Below, piece by piece: positions 34,501-45,375 of a DNA stretch of 64,000 nt. Source of the stretch: Anagrus nilaparvatae. Its lineage: Eukaryota > Arthropoda > Insecta > Hymenoptera > Mymaridae. The DNA is taken from the NCBI GenBank assembly GCA_022575985.1, contig JAKSXM010000007.1, positions 70,121,001-70,185,000 of the forward strand, given 5' to 3'. Position numbers and translations under genes: made by a program. The notes under the pieces were generated by a model. The model did no database searches. It was not told the origin of the DNA and saw only the letters and a list, made by a program, of their open reading frames with translations. Position 1 is the first letter of the stretch. Each line of letters opens with the position of its first letter.

Positions 34501-35846
34501 ATTTCTATGAAAGTGCTAATTTTAGAAAGTTTGTTTATAGTCATTTTTTGGTTCTGATACCAAATTTTTTCAAAAATTCTTTCTCAATATTAAAAAAACA
34601 AAAAAATTAAAAAACCTGAAATATTTTTTTTTTTTTTTTTGTGTAATACCTCATTTAATTCCATGAAACTACTAATATCTGAAAATATTGCAACCGGTGT
34701 TGTTTCACAACCGTTATGAAATTAAGAACTAATTTTTTTTTCAACAATTTTTTCACCAAAAAATCTCTAGGTACTTTTTTTTTTTTTAATTTGGATGTAA
34801 TACCTCATTTATTTCCACGAAAGTACTTATATTTGAAAGTTTGGTATTTACTTGATATCTTGAATCTGATACTTAATTTTTTTTAAATTTTTTTCACAAA
34901 AAAAAAAAAATACCAAATTATTTTTTTTCTTTGGACATAGTAGCATATTACCTAGTAGTACATAGTAGCATATTACCATACTACATAGTACCTAATTTAT
35001 TTCTATGAAAGTACTAGTTTTAGAAAGTTCGTTTATAGTAACTTTTTGGATCTGATACCGAATTTTTTCAAATTTTTTTTCTCAAAATTAAAAAATCAAA
35101 AAAATTTAAAAAATTGCAATATATTTTTTTTTTTAAGTGTAATACCTCATATAATTCCATGAAAGTACTAATATCTGAAAATATTGTAATCGGTGATATT
35201 TCACAACTATTATGGAATTAAGAGAGAAATGTATGTATGATTGCATGGTTGTAATCGGTGATATCAGTGGCATATTAATGTATTAAGCTCATTGTTTGAG
35301 GAACTTTAGTGCCAGCTAGTTGGCAGGGTATTTTTAGATTTGCTCAGAGTCTTTGCATGCTAACCCCGATCAAATCGAATTCACTTAATAAAAAAATAAA
35401 AATTTAAAATCAAAAAGCACAGTCTTGTTGATTACTATAACAAAAAATATAAAAAAATTTTTTAAAATTTAGAGCAAAAGAATATCTGACGCTGCCTTAC
35501 TAAGCGAATCTTTGGTTAATAAAAAAGCAAATTTTACGAAAAATTGGGTTATGATTATTCAACGATCACATAAACCAATCAGATTACATATTCCAATATT
35601 TATGAAAGAATTGTCTCTCGAATATTATTTTCAAGTAAGTTTTAATTTTCATTATTCAATTAATATAATTTTTGTTGTATGAGATTACAAATAGTTTTTG
35701 CTGTTAAAAAAATTATAAAATTATGCATACAACTGTTATCAAGTATACTTTTATTATGATAAAAAAAATTTATTTCTAACATTTTGTTACAGGTTTTATC
35801 AAAAACGTTTTCGTATTTTACAGCCTTGTACGTACTTATGACGTGA
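28514..35846 (+). CDS. Odorant receptor, seven-transmembrane (7tm_6 family), complete
   Basis: Six exons join in frame to 379 residues, the usual family length: 28514-28828, 29137-29543, 30115-30214, 30287-30388, 35473-35634 and 35793-35846 (TGA). All have AG/GT borders and consistent phases. Insect odorant receptors are ligand-gated cation channel subunits in sensory-neuron membranes that pair with Orco. Family hallmarks are a hydrophobic multi-span body, the C-terminal block RSHKPIRL followed by LSLEYYF, and the last-exon tail VLSKTFSYFTALYVLM, which matches the typical L-x-x-S-x-S-Y-F-T motif. The start is the ATG at 28514; another at 28529 is possible. Intron 4 (30389-35472) is 5.1 kb against 0.07-0.57 kb for the others and is filled with nested repeats; the exons remain open. 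Confidence 0.9.
31139..31674. mobile_element. MITE nested in the satellite-bearing element
   Basis: Inverted ends AGGAGGTTTATCCGT (left) and ACGGATAAACCTCCT (right) bound about 536 bp. Comparison with uninterrupted copies shows insertion into the TTTTTAAAAAAAG tract next to CCGG. The borders read TTTAAGGAGG and CCTCCTTAAA, so the duplication may be TA or TTAA; the first suggests a Tc1/mariner-like origin, the second piggyBac-like. No coding capacity. Confidence 0.7.
32011..34328. mobile_element. 2.3-kb fold-back (long inverted repeat) element with TGTA duplication
   Basis: Arms of about 0.88 kb (32011-~32905 and ~33095-34328) are inverted copies with few differences, and begin and end GGCTGATTCCATGTG / CACATGGAATCAGCC. 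TGTA occurs on both sides (32007-32010 and 34329-34332), while undisturbed copies of the host repeat have a single TGTA (GGATGTAATACC), so this is a 4-bp target duplication. The right arm carries about 350 extra bases (~33510-33866) absent from the left. An identical 64-codon open frame occurs in both arms (32118-32312 minus, 34027-34221 plus); it is probably only a by-product of the repeat. No transposase. Confidence 0.85.
33540..33735. repeat. GC-rich block inside the fold-back right arm, second copy at 38440-38605
   Basis: Shared phrases with 38440-38605 include CTCAGAAAGAAAAATTT-like sequence, CCATGGGAACAA, GATCGCAGTTTACCA, TCGGCTTC and TGCGATCTGGGCCATTCTTT. It also holds the palindrome CTCGGCTTCGCCTCGGATG. 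The block lies in the segment missing from the left arm, so it entered the element after or during its formation. Confidence 0.6.
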
Positions 35847-35941
35847 TTTAAAATTCAAACTATGGAAAAATTTGTGTAGTAGTATTTCTAGAAAATATTT
35901 AAAAAACTTGCAAAAAATTATTATAATTTATTAATAAATAC

Positions 35942-36226
35942 ATGTTTAGATTTATTAAGCTAAATTCAAAAATATTTAATTATTTCCTCAGAGATAAACA
36001 TCTGTTTATTTGCAATATACAGAATAGCTTATGTAATAATTTTATTATCATATATAATAATTTTTCATTAAAAAAATCTCCAATTCTTTATCAGCGATCC
36101 AAAAGGCTCACACGGGCTAAACCTGGACACTCAGAATGCAAATATTGCAAATTTAAGAGAGTTTTGCAAATATTTCCCGGAAAACACCTCGTTTTTCGTG
36201 ATCAGTGCCCAAAAAACCTACAGTAG
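35942..36226 (+). CDS. Unassigned 94-codon open frame
   Basis: It lies about 100 bases after the receptor stop codon. The first half is hydrophobic/aromatic and the second half basic, with a CxxC pair (ECKYCKFKR) in a stretch starting RSKRLTRAKPGHS that looks like real protein. Nearby, after an acceptor-like TTTATTTCAG (36340), another short frame (LVPKHPVPLHMRIK…) ends before 36460. I could not join the two in frame or assign a family. It may be a decayed small gene. Confidence 0.3.
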   Translation: MFRFIKLNSKIFNYFLRDKHLFICNIQNSLCNNFIIIYNNFSLKKSPILYQRSKRLTRAKPGHSECKYCKFKRVLQIFPGKHLVFRDQCPKNLQ

Positions 36227-36256
36227 ACCAAATCTCATGATGGCCAGTAACTAAAT

Positions 36257-36270
36257 ACCCCCCCCCCCCC
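36257..36270 (+). repeat. Homopolymer C tract
   Basis: A run of about 14 C, unusual in this AT-rich sequence and liable to slippage or assembly error. Confidence 0.8.
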
Positions 36271-36464
36271 CACTTGATTTAGCTGGAGTAAATACCTTAA
36301 AAACATTAGTCCGTACTTTAAGTGTAAATTTTATTTCAGCTGGTACCAAAGCACCCAGTTCCTTTACATATGCGAATAAAATTACTAATTAATATGGGAT
36401 TGTCTATATGCACTTATGTCTTGTATGGAATTAACTGTAGAATCAAATTTTAACTTATGATTAT

Positions 36465-37480
36465 TAGACTGCCAAAAAAAAAATCGACTTTTCGATTTTT
36501 TAAGGTGCTCAAGCGTTTTTGGATGTCATTTAATGAAAAAATAAGTTCTACGTAAACCGCATCTAAAAATATTTAGTCGTTGGACAGCGCCAAAGCATTT
36601 TCGATTTTTGAAAATGGGCTCAGGAACGTCGGGCGGGACTTAAGCTACTAAATTTAAAAAGCAACATAAAAATAAAATTTCGGGGGGTATTTCATAATTT
36701 TTTTGGTCGCTAAAAGCGATGGAATCATCTATTTTGAATAATTTTTTTAAGGCAAAAAGTTATGAGCTAATTTCAGTGGTAAAAATATCAAAAATTGGAC
36801 AGTTTTTGACGTCAAAAACTTGCTGCGGACTAAAAAATGTTTAGAAATTATTTTAAAAGGGCATTACGCATGTTTTTTGGGTCACTAAAAACGATGAAAT
36901 TGGTTATTTTTATTTATTCTTGACGGATTCAAAGTAATAGGCCAAATATTGTAGCTTGATTTTCCAAATTTAGCATTTTTTTTAGTTGAATGACTGTCAA
37001 GCGTACAGATAAGTTTTCTGAACCTCTAGAAACTTAAATTATCATATTTTTATATTTTTCTATCTAGCGCAGAATTAATTGCTTAGAATTTTTTTAAGGA
37101 TGCTAGTTTAGTTCAGTGTTACCACAATGACTTAAAATATGGTTTTTGAATTTTTGATATTTTTACCACTGATATTAGCTCATAACTTTTTGCCTTAAAA
37201 AAATAATTCAAAATAAATGATTCTATCGTTTTTAGCGACCAGAAAAACTATGAAATACCCCCTGAAATTTTTTTTTTATGTTGCCTTTTAAGTTTAGTAG
37301 TTTTAGTCCCTCCCGACGTTCCTGAGCCCATTTTCAAAAATCGAAAATGCTTTGGCGCTGTCCAACGACTAAATATTTTTAGATGCGGTTTACGTAGAAC
37401 TTATTTTTTCATTAAATGACATCCAAAAACGCTTGAGCACCTTAAAAAATCGAAAAGTCGATTTTTTTTTTGGCAGTCTA
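36465..37480. mobile_element. hAT-like MITE with 8-bp target duplication
   Basis: ATGATTAT is present directly before (36457-36464) and after (37481-37488) an element of 1,016 bp whose ends are TAGACTGCCAAAA and its complement. Inverted arms are about 320-330 bp each (to roughly 36795 and from 37160). Eight-base duplications are typical of hAT (and P) transposons. There is no transposase, so the element is non-autonomous. It lies 0.6 kb downstream of the odorant receptor. Confidence 0.85.
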
Positions 37481-37645
37481 ATGATTATAGGTACGCTTCG
37501 CGATCTATAGTTAATGTCGTACAGTTTTGTAGCGTACAAAAATAATCCCGAAAAAATTCTATGTGTTGAGGAAGAAATTTTAAGCTAGATATTTCAGGCT
37601 TTGAAGAAGAATTAAAGTGTAAGGATGGGCATGCATATTCACAGA

Positions 37646-38170
37646 TCAGATTTTAATCTGCTCATGCAAGGTAAATTTATTTTCAAAAATGTTTGCATAA
37701 AATATTTTAGCATTCACATTATCAAAATCTGTATGAATTATGGTTATATTAACGTGATTTGAAGTTTTCCAAGCAAGAACGCATTCGTTTTTGAAAGAAT
37801 CTTTTTCATTGTAGTCAGGACTAAAAGTTACATAAAGCGTCTTTTTTCTTTTATTTACTGGTTCTAACCTGATGGAAAAACGAAGAATATTTTCAAAAGC
37901 ATTTTTTTACCAATAAGTATAAATAGTACATCGTATGATATAAATTTCTTCATTTCTTTTAAGAATTCTTCTCGATTTTAAGGACTGAGAGCATATAGAA
38001 AGTTTTTGCATCAATCACCGCAACAGGAGCAATGTTTGATATTTTTCCTGGAAGAAATATATATCTGTCTTTATTTGATATCACAAAATTAGTTACTTAG
38101 TCATAAAGTCACAGAAAATTTAACCTAAATTTGTATTCATGATCGTTCCCAAAAAATTTGTTAGTTGAAA
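37646..38170 (-). pseudogene. Decayed coding remnant, family unknown
   Basis: The minus strand from about 37845 to the stop at 37646 reads KTLYVTFSPDYNEKDSFKNE followed by a further clean stretch ending FENKFTLHEQIKI. Upstream (about 38140-37970) further protein-like pieces (FGNDHEYKFRLNF, NKDRYIFLPGKISNIAPVAV) occur, but stops and frame changes separate them. The texture is that of a degenerated gene. I do not recognise the family. Confidence 0.35.
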
Positions 38171-38357
38171 TGAATAACTTTTTAACACATTCGCTGCAGC
38201 ATGGGTGCATGTATATTATGGGGCCACATTTCTTTCCGCGGCGAATGTGCTAAAAATCTTTTATTTACCTATAAATTTACTTGAACAATCTAAACGAAAA
38301 TTGAAATAGTGTTTATATTTTTTTGTTCCACATGGAATACCAAATATTTTGATTTTT

Positions 38358-38425
38358 AATTGCATATATTTATATAAACGCGTTTTGTAATCCCCAGAAG
38401 CTGAAATAGTACATTTTCAACTAAG
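38358..38425 (-). mobile_element. Decayed fragment of the GGTTCCTC family right end
   Basis: The stretch ATATAAACGCGTTTTGTAAT, then CCCCAGAAGCTGAAA, corresponds with many changes to the conserved ATATAAGCACGTTTTGAGAC and CCCAGGAAGCTAAAA of the intact copies, on the reverse strand. Confidence 0.4.
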
Positions 38426-39039
38426 GAAGCAAAAAAACCCACTCTCCCAACTTTCTCCCCTCTCAGAAAGAAAAATTTTCTTTTCTCCATGGGAACAAGA
38501 AAAGAATGCCCCAAATCGCAGTTTACCACCTTCGGCTTCACCTCGGATGCTAATTAACATGCGATCTGGGCCATTCTTTTTCTTTGCTGCGTTGGTTAAA
38601 AATGTACTATTTTTTCTCAATGTCTATAATATTTGAGCATGAGGATAACCTTCCCTTAAATTTTCTTTATTTCAAAATACTATAACGTCATGTGTATCAT
38701 CCTATCCTAAAAAGTACATGTCTTCGATACAGTAACTATGTACATTGTTATAGCTAAAAACCACTCCTGATTGGTTAATAAAAATGAATTGCTCAAATGT
38801 TTTTATTTTAAATTTGAAAATTTATTTATATAAATTTATTAAGTTATAGGTTATAGCATAAATATTGTGATAAAAACAAAATTTTAAATATAAAACCTCA
38901 AAATTTTTAAATGTTTGAATAATAAAACTTTTTTTTTATACAAAAAATGTGCGATTACTTAAAAAAAAACTAAAAAATCAGATCCTTCTAAATTTATTAT
39001 ACCAAATAAAATAGTTTGTATAAAATATAAAAAATAAAT

Positions 39040-39560
39040 TAGGTACTATGTTTATTTATAGGGTACTTTAAAAAACCGTTTTAAAATATAATTAATAATT
39101 ATTCACCAAGTTATTGGTACTATATAGGTTATGATACTCGAAAGATAAATAATTAATTAATTATTTATCTTTCAATAGCTGAATTGGTTTAAAATTGTAA
39201 TGTTTTAACCTTAACTTCTATGGTTTTAATAAATTTCCTAAAATTAGAACTCGTAGAAAAAGAAAGGGATATTATTTTTGTATTTTTTGTCTATAAAAAT
39301 GATAAGACTAAAATTTTAAAAATTTCAGGTATCGGATTTATAATAAAATTTTTGGAATCTAAAGCTTTAATAAAAAAAAATAGGAATAAAAAAGGGTAGC
39401 TTCAGTACTTTTTAAGACTAAAATTTTGTTTTAATTGTAACAAGATCCCCAAAAATACAAACAATTTTTTAAAAATCCGTTTTTTAGCATCTGAGCGTCT
39501 CAAAATGCACTTACATACAAACAAATCATTAATAAAAATTTGTTTACTCCTTCCAGGAAC
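39040..39560 (+). mobile_element. Old, degenerate copy of the satellite-bearing family
   Basis: Near 39115 a left-end-like CAAGTTATTGGTACTATATAGG occurs in diverged form. Near 39470-39555 the right-end segment is recognisable (CCGTTTTTTAGCATCTGAGC, then CTCAAAATGCACTTACATAC), ending at CTTCCAGGAACCAG. Heavy divergence indicates an old insertion. Confidence 0.4.
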
Positions 39561-39569
39561 CAGTAAATT

Positions 39570-41373
39570 ATTTCGCGGTTTAGAATATTTTTTACTTGAG
39601 CATGTATGAGTAATTTTTATTCAAAAATTTTCGGGGTCAATCTCTAATTTGATAAGATAGATTATACCTACAAAAATGTAGATAAATTGTGGAAAGAAAA
39701 AATATCTAAATGGATTCTCGGTTGTAAAATTAGATCTGAACCCTGTGTTTTATACCGAAAATAATGGTTAGGCAATGGAAAAAAAATTTGTGATTGTTTA
39801 AGAGATTCATGAAAGCTAAATGAATAAAAATAGGTTTTTGAACTAAGACTAAAATTTGGTGGTTTAAAAACACCTGTAGGGTAAAAGCATCAGAAAGGCA
39901 GTATCATGAATGATAAAATAAGTAAATGTATGTAGCTTTGAAGATACATATAACTAGCTAAAATTAAAGAGTAAAAATGACTATTTTTTTGTGATAATAT
40001 TAAAATTCTTAAAATAAAAATTAATTATCTTTAACAGACTTCTCTGATCACTGTGAAGTAGCTCTTTTACTGATCAAGTAAATTTTATTTACTGGAGAAA
40101 GCTATTTTTTCTGAATATACTAATTAACTACTCTTATACACTTTTATCACATTAATTTATTAACATGGAACATGTTCATTGGATGAAGTATTTGAAAAAG
40201 TCCGGCTCGGCAGGAGGGGTCGAAATATTGATGTTTTTAGGGAAAGGGGTGAAATGGACTTAGAATATTTTCGATTTAGGGACTTAGAATAATTTGAAGT
40301 GGGAGTCAGGGCCTGATCAGGCTCTGATAAGAACAAGATCTAAGAATACTTTAGGTTTATGGACGTAGGATTATTTATATTTCGGGATTTTTTGTAATTT
40401 TTGTTTTAGGACTTATAAAAATTAGGAGTATACGTTAAGGCTGTTATAAAAGAACATGTTCCATGATCGTTGGTTGTGTGAGAACACAAACCAGTTGTAA
40501 GTTTTTAAATATAAATAACAAAAAAATAAATTAAAAACAACTATATGAGGGATTCCACGCCAATTGGGCCCAAGTTGAAATGAAGGGTCTCAGAAATGGG
40601 TTCAAACTATTTTTTCCCAAAAGTACAACTAATGATAAGTTTCCATAGCAATTTTTAGTTCAAATGGTTTAAACGATTAAATTTGTTTTTTTGTGTGCAA
40701 AAGTTCATTTAAAAGAATCCAATTTCAAACAATTATAATTTACTTTTTGGACAAAAATTAATTAGTTTTATACTTTTTACTAAGCAAATTTAATTATTGA
40801 ACATAATAATTAAATGTCACCGCAAAAAATTAGGGTCATTTATTAAATTAGAATTTATCATTTACAATATTTTATCTCTTTTCAAATAATAATTTAAAAT
40901 ATTTTTAATAAATAATTGTTTAATAATAATGAATAAAAGGGAGGCATTCTCTGCGCGAAGCGCAGTTGTTTCTAGTATATTATAAATGAAAATAAATCAG
41001 TGGATCGTGATTTCCGGCCTGTCATATTAGGTATGTGGAGATTTGAGTTAATCAAATCTACAATTTATTAAATTGTTTAGATAGCTAGGATTGTCATCCC
41101 TAAAATTTTTGATTTTTTAAATATTTTGTTCATTTTAAATTGTACCGCGCGTTGAGATTTATGATATGATAAAAAGTCTTCCTAATTTATCCTACATAGA
41201 GGTCAGTATAGTCAATGTAACTTGTTTTTAAATGTGTGCGTTTATTTATATACAAATTTTTACAACCGTTTTTATAAAAGGCCGGCGTTTGCAAAATTAA
41301 AAGATGTTAATAAAATTTTAAGTCAGCCAATAAATTTAGAACTTAAAGAAAAAGATTTAATAACAAATTTATA
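39570..41373. other. Intergenic DNA upstream of ANKLE1
   Basis: No gene is supported. It contains the AACATGGAACATG element (40162-40466) and a GC-richer short repeat-like segment near 40555-40680 (GGATTCCACGCCAATTGGGC). A small palindrome CTGCGCGAAGCGCAG lies at about 40951. The last ~170 bases are likely ANKLE1 promoter and 5' UTR. Confidence 0.45.
40162..40466. mobile_element. MITE with AACATGGAACATG inverted ends, larger copy
   Basis: Left end AACATGGAACATGTTCATTG and right end GAACATGTTCCATG are inverted. The internal sequence is purine-rich (GGGACTTAGAATAATTTGAA) and related, in reverse, to 53100-53214. It is larger than the 142-bp relative at 6057. Confidence 0.55.
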
Positions 41374-44300
41374 ATGAGTAAAAAACATTTATCAACTTCA
41401 AAAAATAAAAGTGATTTATATTTAGCATCATCATTATGCGATGGATTGGAGGACCATGATTTGAGGTATGGGCATTTAAAATAATATTATAATTTATGAC
41501 ATTTCAAAAACTTTTTAGTATTTTTTAAAAATGAAAATAAATAATTACTAGGAATGTATACAAATTATTTATGTTTTAGTCAATTGACAACTCTTTTAGA
41601 GAATAAATCTGCAGATCCTAATGTACTGATGCCTTCACATGGCGTTGCTCCATTTCATTTAATAATTGGAAATGAATCATTAGAATTTGCAATAGAAGTG
41701 ACAAAATTATTTTTACGACATGGTGGAAATCCAAATGTTAAGTGAGTAATGTAAAAAACTTAGATCTTTAGTTTGAAATTTCTAAGTATAAGCTGCCATA
41801 GAGCTCCTTGCATTTATTAGTTAAGTATTTTTAAAAAATAACAGTTTTTTTTATTGTATATTTAGATCAATTGATGGCATGACACCAGTGCATGTTGCTG
41901 CAGCTTGGGGAAGAGTTGAAATCTTGGAGCTCCTGTTAGCTAATGGCGGAGATCCTTTATGTGAGGATATGGATTCTTGTACTCCATTGATTTATGCACA
42001 TCAAGGAGATCATAAAAACGCTGTAACCCTACTGAAAAAATTTTGTACACAAGAGAAAAATGACGATGAAGAACCAAAGTATAAATTAGAATTAGGTAAT
42101 AATTTTATAAATCATTACATTTAAAATACATAGGCAATACTAATAAAACAACATCTTTTAAACCATAGATAAAATTTTAATTAACAATGGAGAAATATTA
42201 GCAGAATATGTACCATCAGAATTTGCATCTTTGAATTCACTGGATATTTGTCAAACGTCAATAGTGACAAGTAATATTGAAAGCATTCCAGTTAACACAA
42301 CTGATTACGAGCCTGACAATACTTCATCAGAAGTATTTTCTGATTTAAATAAACAAATAAGTATTAGGAAAGAATATCGAAATAAATTAAATAAAACAAA
42401 TAGTACTCATCATTCTAATACGATATCCATGAGCAAAGAAAGGCAATCATCTGATGAAGAAGAAGAAAATATACTTAATGAAATTATATCAGAAATATCT
42501 ACTACTGTATCAAGTGATATTTCATTAACAGAAAAATCTTTAAGCAATAGCAGAAAAAAAACAAGAAATTTTGTTAATAATTATCCAAAAAGAAAGCAAA
42601 TTATGATGACTTTTAACAGACCATTAAAAGATAAGGAAAATATAGAAGTTTTTGGAAAGGATAAATTAAACAGAAGAAAATCAACTTTGGAAGTTATAAA
42701 ACAACAAAATAAATATTGTCAGTCAAATAACGAAAGATTTATTAAAATATTACAACAAAAAAAGTTAGCTGAAAAACTTGATTTGGGAATGAAAACGCCA
42801 AGTAAAAAAAGCCCTAAAAGATTACATGCTGAAAAATCCTTTGAAATAAACAATTGGGCTGATGAAACAATTATTAGTAAGTCTCCAAATTTAATGTTAA
42901 AAACAGTATCAGATAAAAAAAGAATAACTAAATTAAATGACGAAACGATCATAAGTAAATCACCAAATTTAATGCTAAATACAGATTCAGATAGAAAAAG
43001 AGTGGCTAAGAGTCCATTATATGAAAAAAGAACGTCTAGCAGTACAAAAGCTAAGATATCAAAGAGATTTGTAAAAGCTTCCGATTTAAAAAATATAAGT
43101 AAAAATTATTCGCAATGCGTAAACCAAAACAAGTATTTTTCTAGTCATTTAAACGCAACTAAAAATAATAGCAATAAATACCCAAAAAGTATGTTAAAAG
43201 TTAATGACACTGCTAGTGATAAGACTATAAATTTATTATCTGAAGATATTCAAAGTCAAAAAAAAAGTAAAATATTAGGAAAATCATATTTTTTTCCAGA
43301 AATAAAAGAAATTAAAAAAAATTTAGCTTATGATCAAGTCATAAAAAGTATCGAGAAAAGAAATATAAACAGTGAAAATGATTTAACTAAAAAAGATAAC
43401 ACACTTGATGAAAAAGATTTAAATACATCAAAAGCTAAAAATTTAACTAATATTAGTGAAAATTCCATCAGAAATTGTAACAATGTTTTATTGAATCAAT
43501 CACATATTTGGTCTGGTATTGGATTACTTGAATCATCTAAAGATTTATCATCTCATTCAATTAGTCAGAGAAAAAATGAAGATGAATTATTACAAGATGA
43601 TTCTTTAAAAAATAAATCTTTGTCTGTTTTAAATTGTGTTAGTTTTAATGAAGCTGATGATAATAAAAGTAATGTAAATTCAAACAATAAAAAAACTTTA
43701 GATTCAAGTTTAGAGTTTTTTGATAGTCGAACAAAACTATCTGAATCATCAGATAGTTTTTTATCTATCATTAAAAGTATTTCAAAAACTGGAGATAATA
43801 CAATTAACACAAACTTATCATCTTGCGATAGTGTTTTATCATTTAAAGAAGATTCTTTTTGCATTCGTCCAGATGTTTACAATGATCAAGAAAAGTGTAT
43901 TGAAGAAGAATACAAATATAAAGATTTAGAAGAAGGGATTCATTTAGTAGAAAGAAGATTATGTGTTACACCGTCTTGGTAAGATCTTATAACTGCTTAT
44001 TTATTTTAATTTTTTATTTTTTCATATCAAGAACCCGAGCAAGAACTAAAAATATTTAAATTGTTAACTTGTTAATAAAAATAAAAAATTTCTAACAAAA
44101 AATGTCTTAAAAAAATTAAACAATTAATTTTTATTTTTTTTATACTTTTACTATATCAAAAACTCAAAACAATTAAGTTTTTTTTTATCTATAGTCAAAG
44201 CATATAAAATTTAAAAAAATTAATTCTTGGTAGAGAAAAGGCTTATAAAGAGCTCGAATAGGTATAACTGCTTATTTGCGGAAAAAATTTAATTGTGTTA

Positions 44301-45375
44301 AAACTAAAATTTTAAAGGTTGCATAAAGAAGATCAAAAAATTTAAATTGTTAAAAGAAAAATTTTATCTTGAATTTAACTAATTATAATTTTTAAAAATA
44401 GAATTCTATTAGTTATTTAAATTAGCTGGAAATATCCAAAATTTAAAAAAGTCAAAATCTCTTATCTTATCAAAATTTCTTTATTCTAGTGCTTCCTCAG
44501 AAATGAATACGTCTTTTTATTCATGTAGTACAGTAAGATCAGAACCTATACCAATAGAAATATTACATTTAGATAATCAAACTTTAAGGGAAAGATTGAT
44601 TGATCATGGAGAAAATCCAGGACCAATCACAAACACAACTCATCATTTATATCTTAAGCGGTTGCATAGATTAGAGTCTCAACATAAGTTAAATAAAAGA
44701 AAGTCTCCATTACATTTATCTCAAAACTTAAATCAAATTGATTCAGAAAAAAAATTAATAAGATCTTCTTTGCTGTCTATTGAATGGATAAAAAATCTTG
44801 ATGATTATGAAACTATTGAGCAACAAATATTTTCAGAATTTTTTTCACCTGATCCAACAAGAAAATGGCGTGAAGGAAACTGCAAAAATTCATTTAATTA
44901 TTTTTTACTGGATCCGAGAATAACAAGAGATTTACCTAGAAGATCAAAACATCTAAGTTTGTCTGAAAAATGGGAAACATTTCTTTCTGCAATTTTCTAT
45001 GTTGGAAAAGGAAAACGATCTAGACCTTATGCTCATCTTTACGATGCTTTTAAATTATGGGTCTCAAGAGATCAAAAGAAAGTTAATAATAGAAAAATTC
45101 AGCGAATATTGGATATTTGGAATGCCGGGGAAGGTGTTGTAGTCTTACATGTATTTCAAAATACAATTCCTGTAGAAGCTTATACAAGAGAAGCTGTCAT
45201 AATTGAAACATTAGGTACTAAAAAATTAAGTAATTGCAAATTTGGAGAATATTATGGTAAACTTACTACTTGGCGTTCAAAAGAAAAATGTGAATTTGGC
45301 AGATACTTACTTTTTAAAGCACTGCAGATATTATTGTTAGAAGGGGAAAGACAAATTTTTCCAGATAATTTATAA
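41374..45375 (+). CDS. ANKLE1: ANKLE1-like LEM-domain endonuclease (LEM-3), complete
   Basis: Five exons join in frame to 1,059 residues: 41374-41465, 41580-41741, 41866-42095, 42169-43978 and 44490-45375. Order: ankyrin repeats at about residues 30-155 (VAPFHLIIGN, MTPVHVAAAWGRVEILELLL), then a long Lys/Ser/Asn-rich disordered linker. A LEM domain follows at about 784-829 (LRERLIDHGENPGP), then the GIY-YIG nuclease at about 895-1045. Visible nuclease features are YFLLDPR (about 902), the YVGKGKRSRPYAHL loop (about 935) and the metal-binding Glu of YTREA (about 999). ANKLE1/LEM-3 nucleases cut branched DNA and resolve chromatin bridges at the midbody. It is longer than the human protein (about 615) because of the linker. 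The linker holds a 26-residue direct repeat (DETIISKSPNLML) at about 393 and 419. The start is the ATG at 41374, upstream of the first ankyrin repeat. Confidence 0.93.

Larger units (their letters stand above)
31035..35335 (-). mobile_element. Satellite-bearing interspersed element with nested insertions
   Basis: This is a reverse-strand copy of the GGTTCCTC family in intron 4 of the receptor. The terminal hairpin GGTTCCTCAATGAGGAACC is at 31035-31053, the conserved GCATATAAGCACGTTTTGAG segment follows, and the opposite end (GTGCCAGCTAGTTGGCAGGG) is at 35309-35328. Three insertions interrupt it: a MITE at about 31139-31674, an unclassified ~190-base segment at about 31725-31915, and the 2,318-bp fold-back at 32011-34328. 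Removing these restores sequence continuous with the other copies. Confidence 0.75.

Noticed and set aside
42719..42952. Minus-strand frames at 42719-42952 and 43565-43864
   Set aside because: They are antisense shadows of the large ANKLE1 exon.
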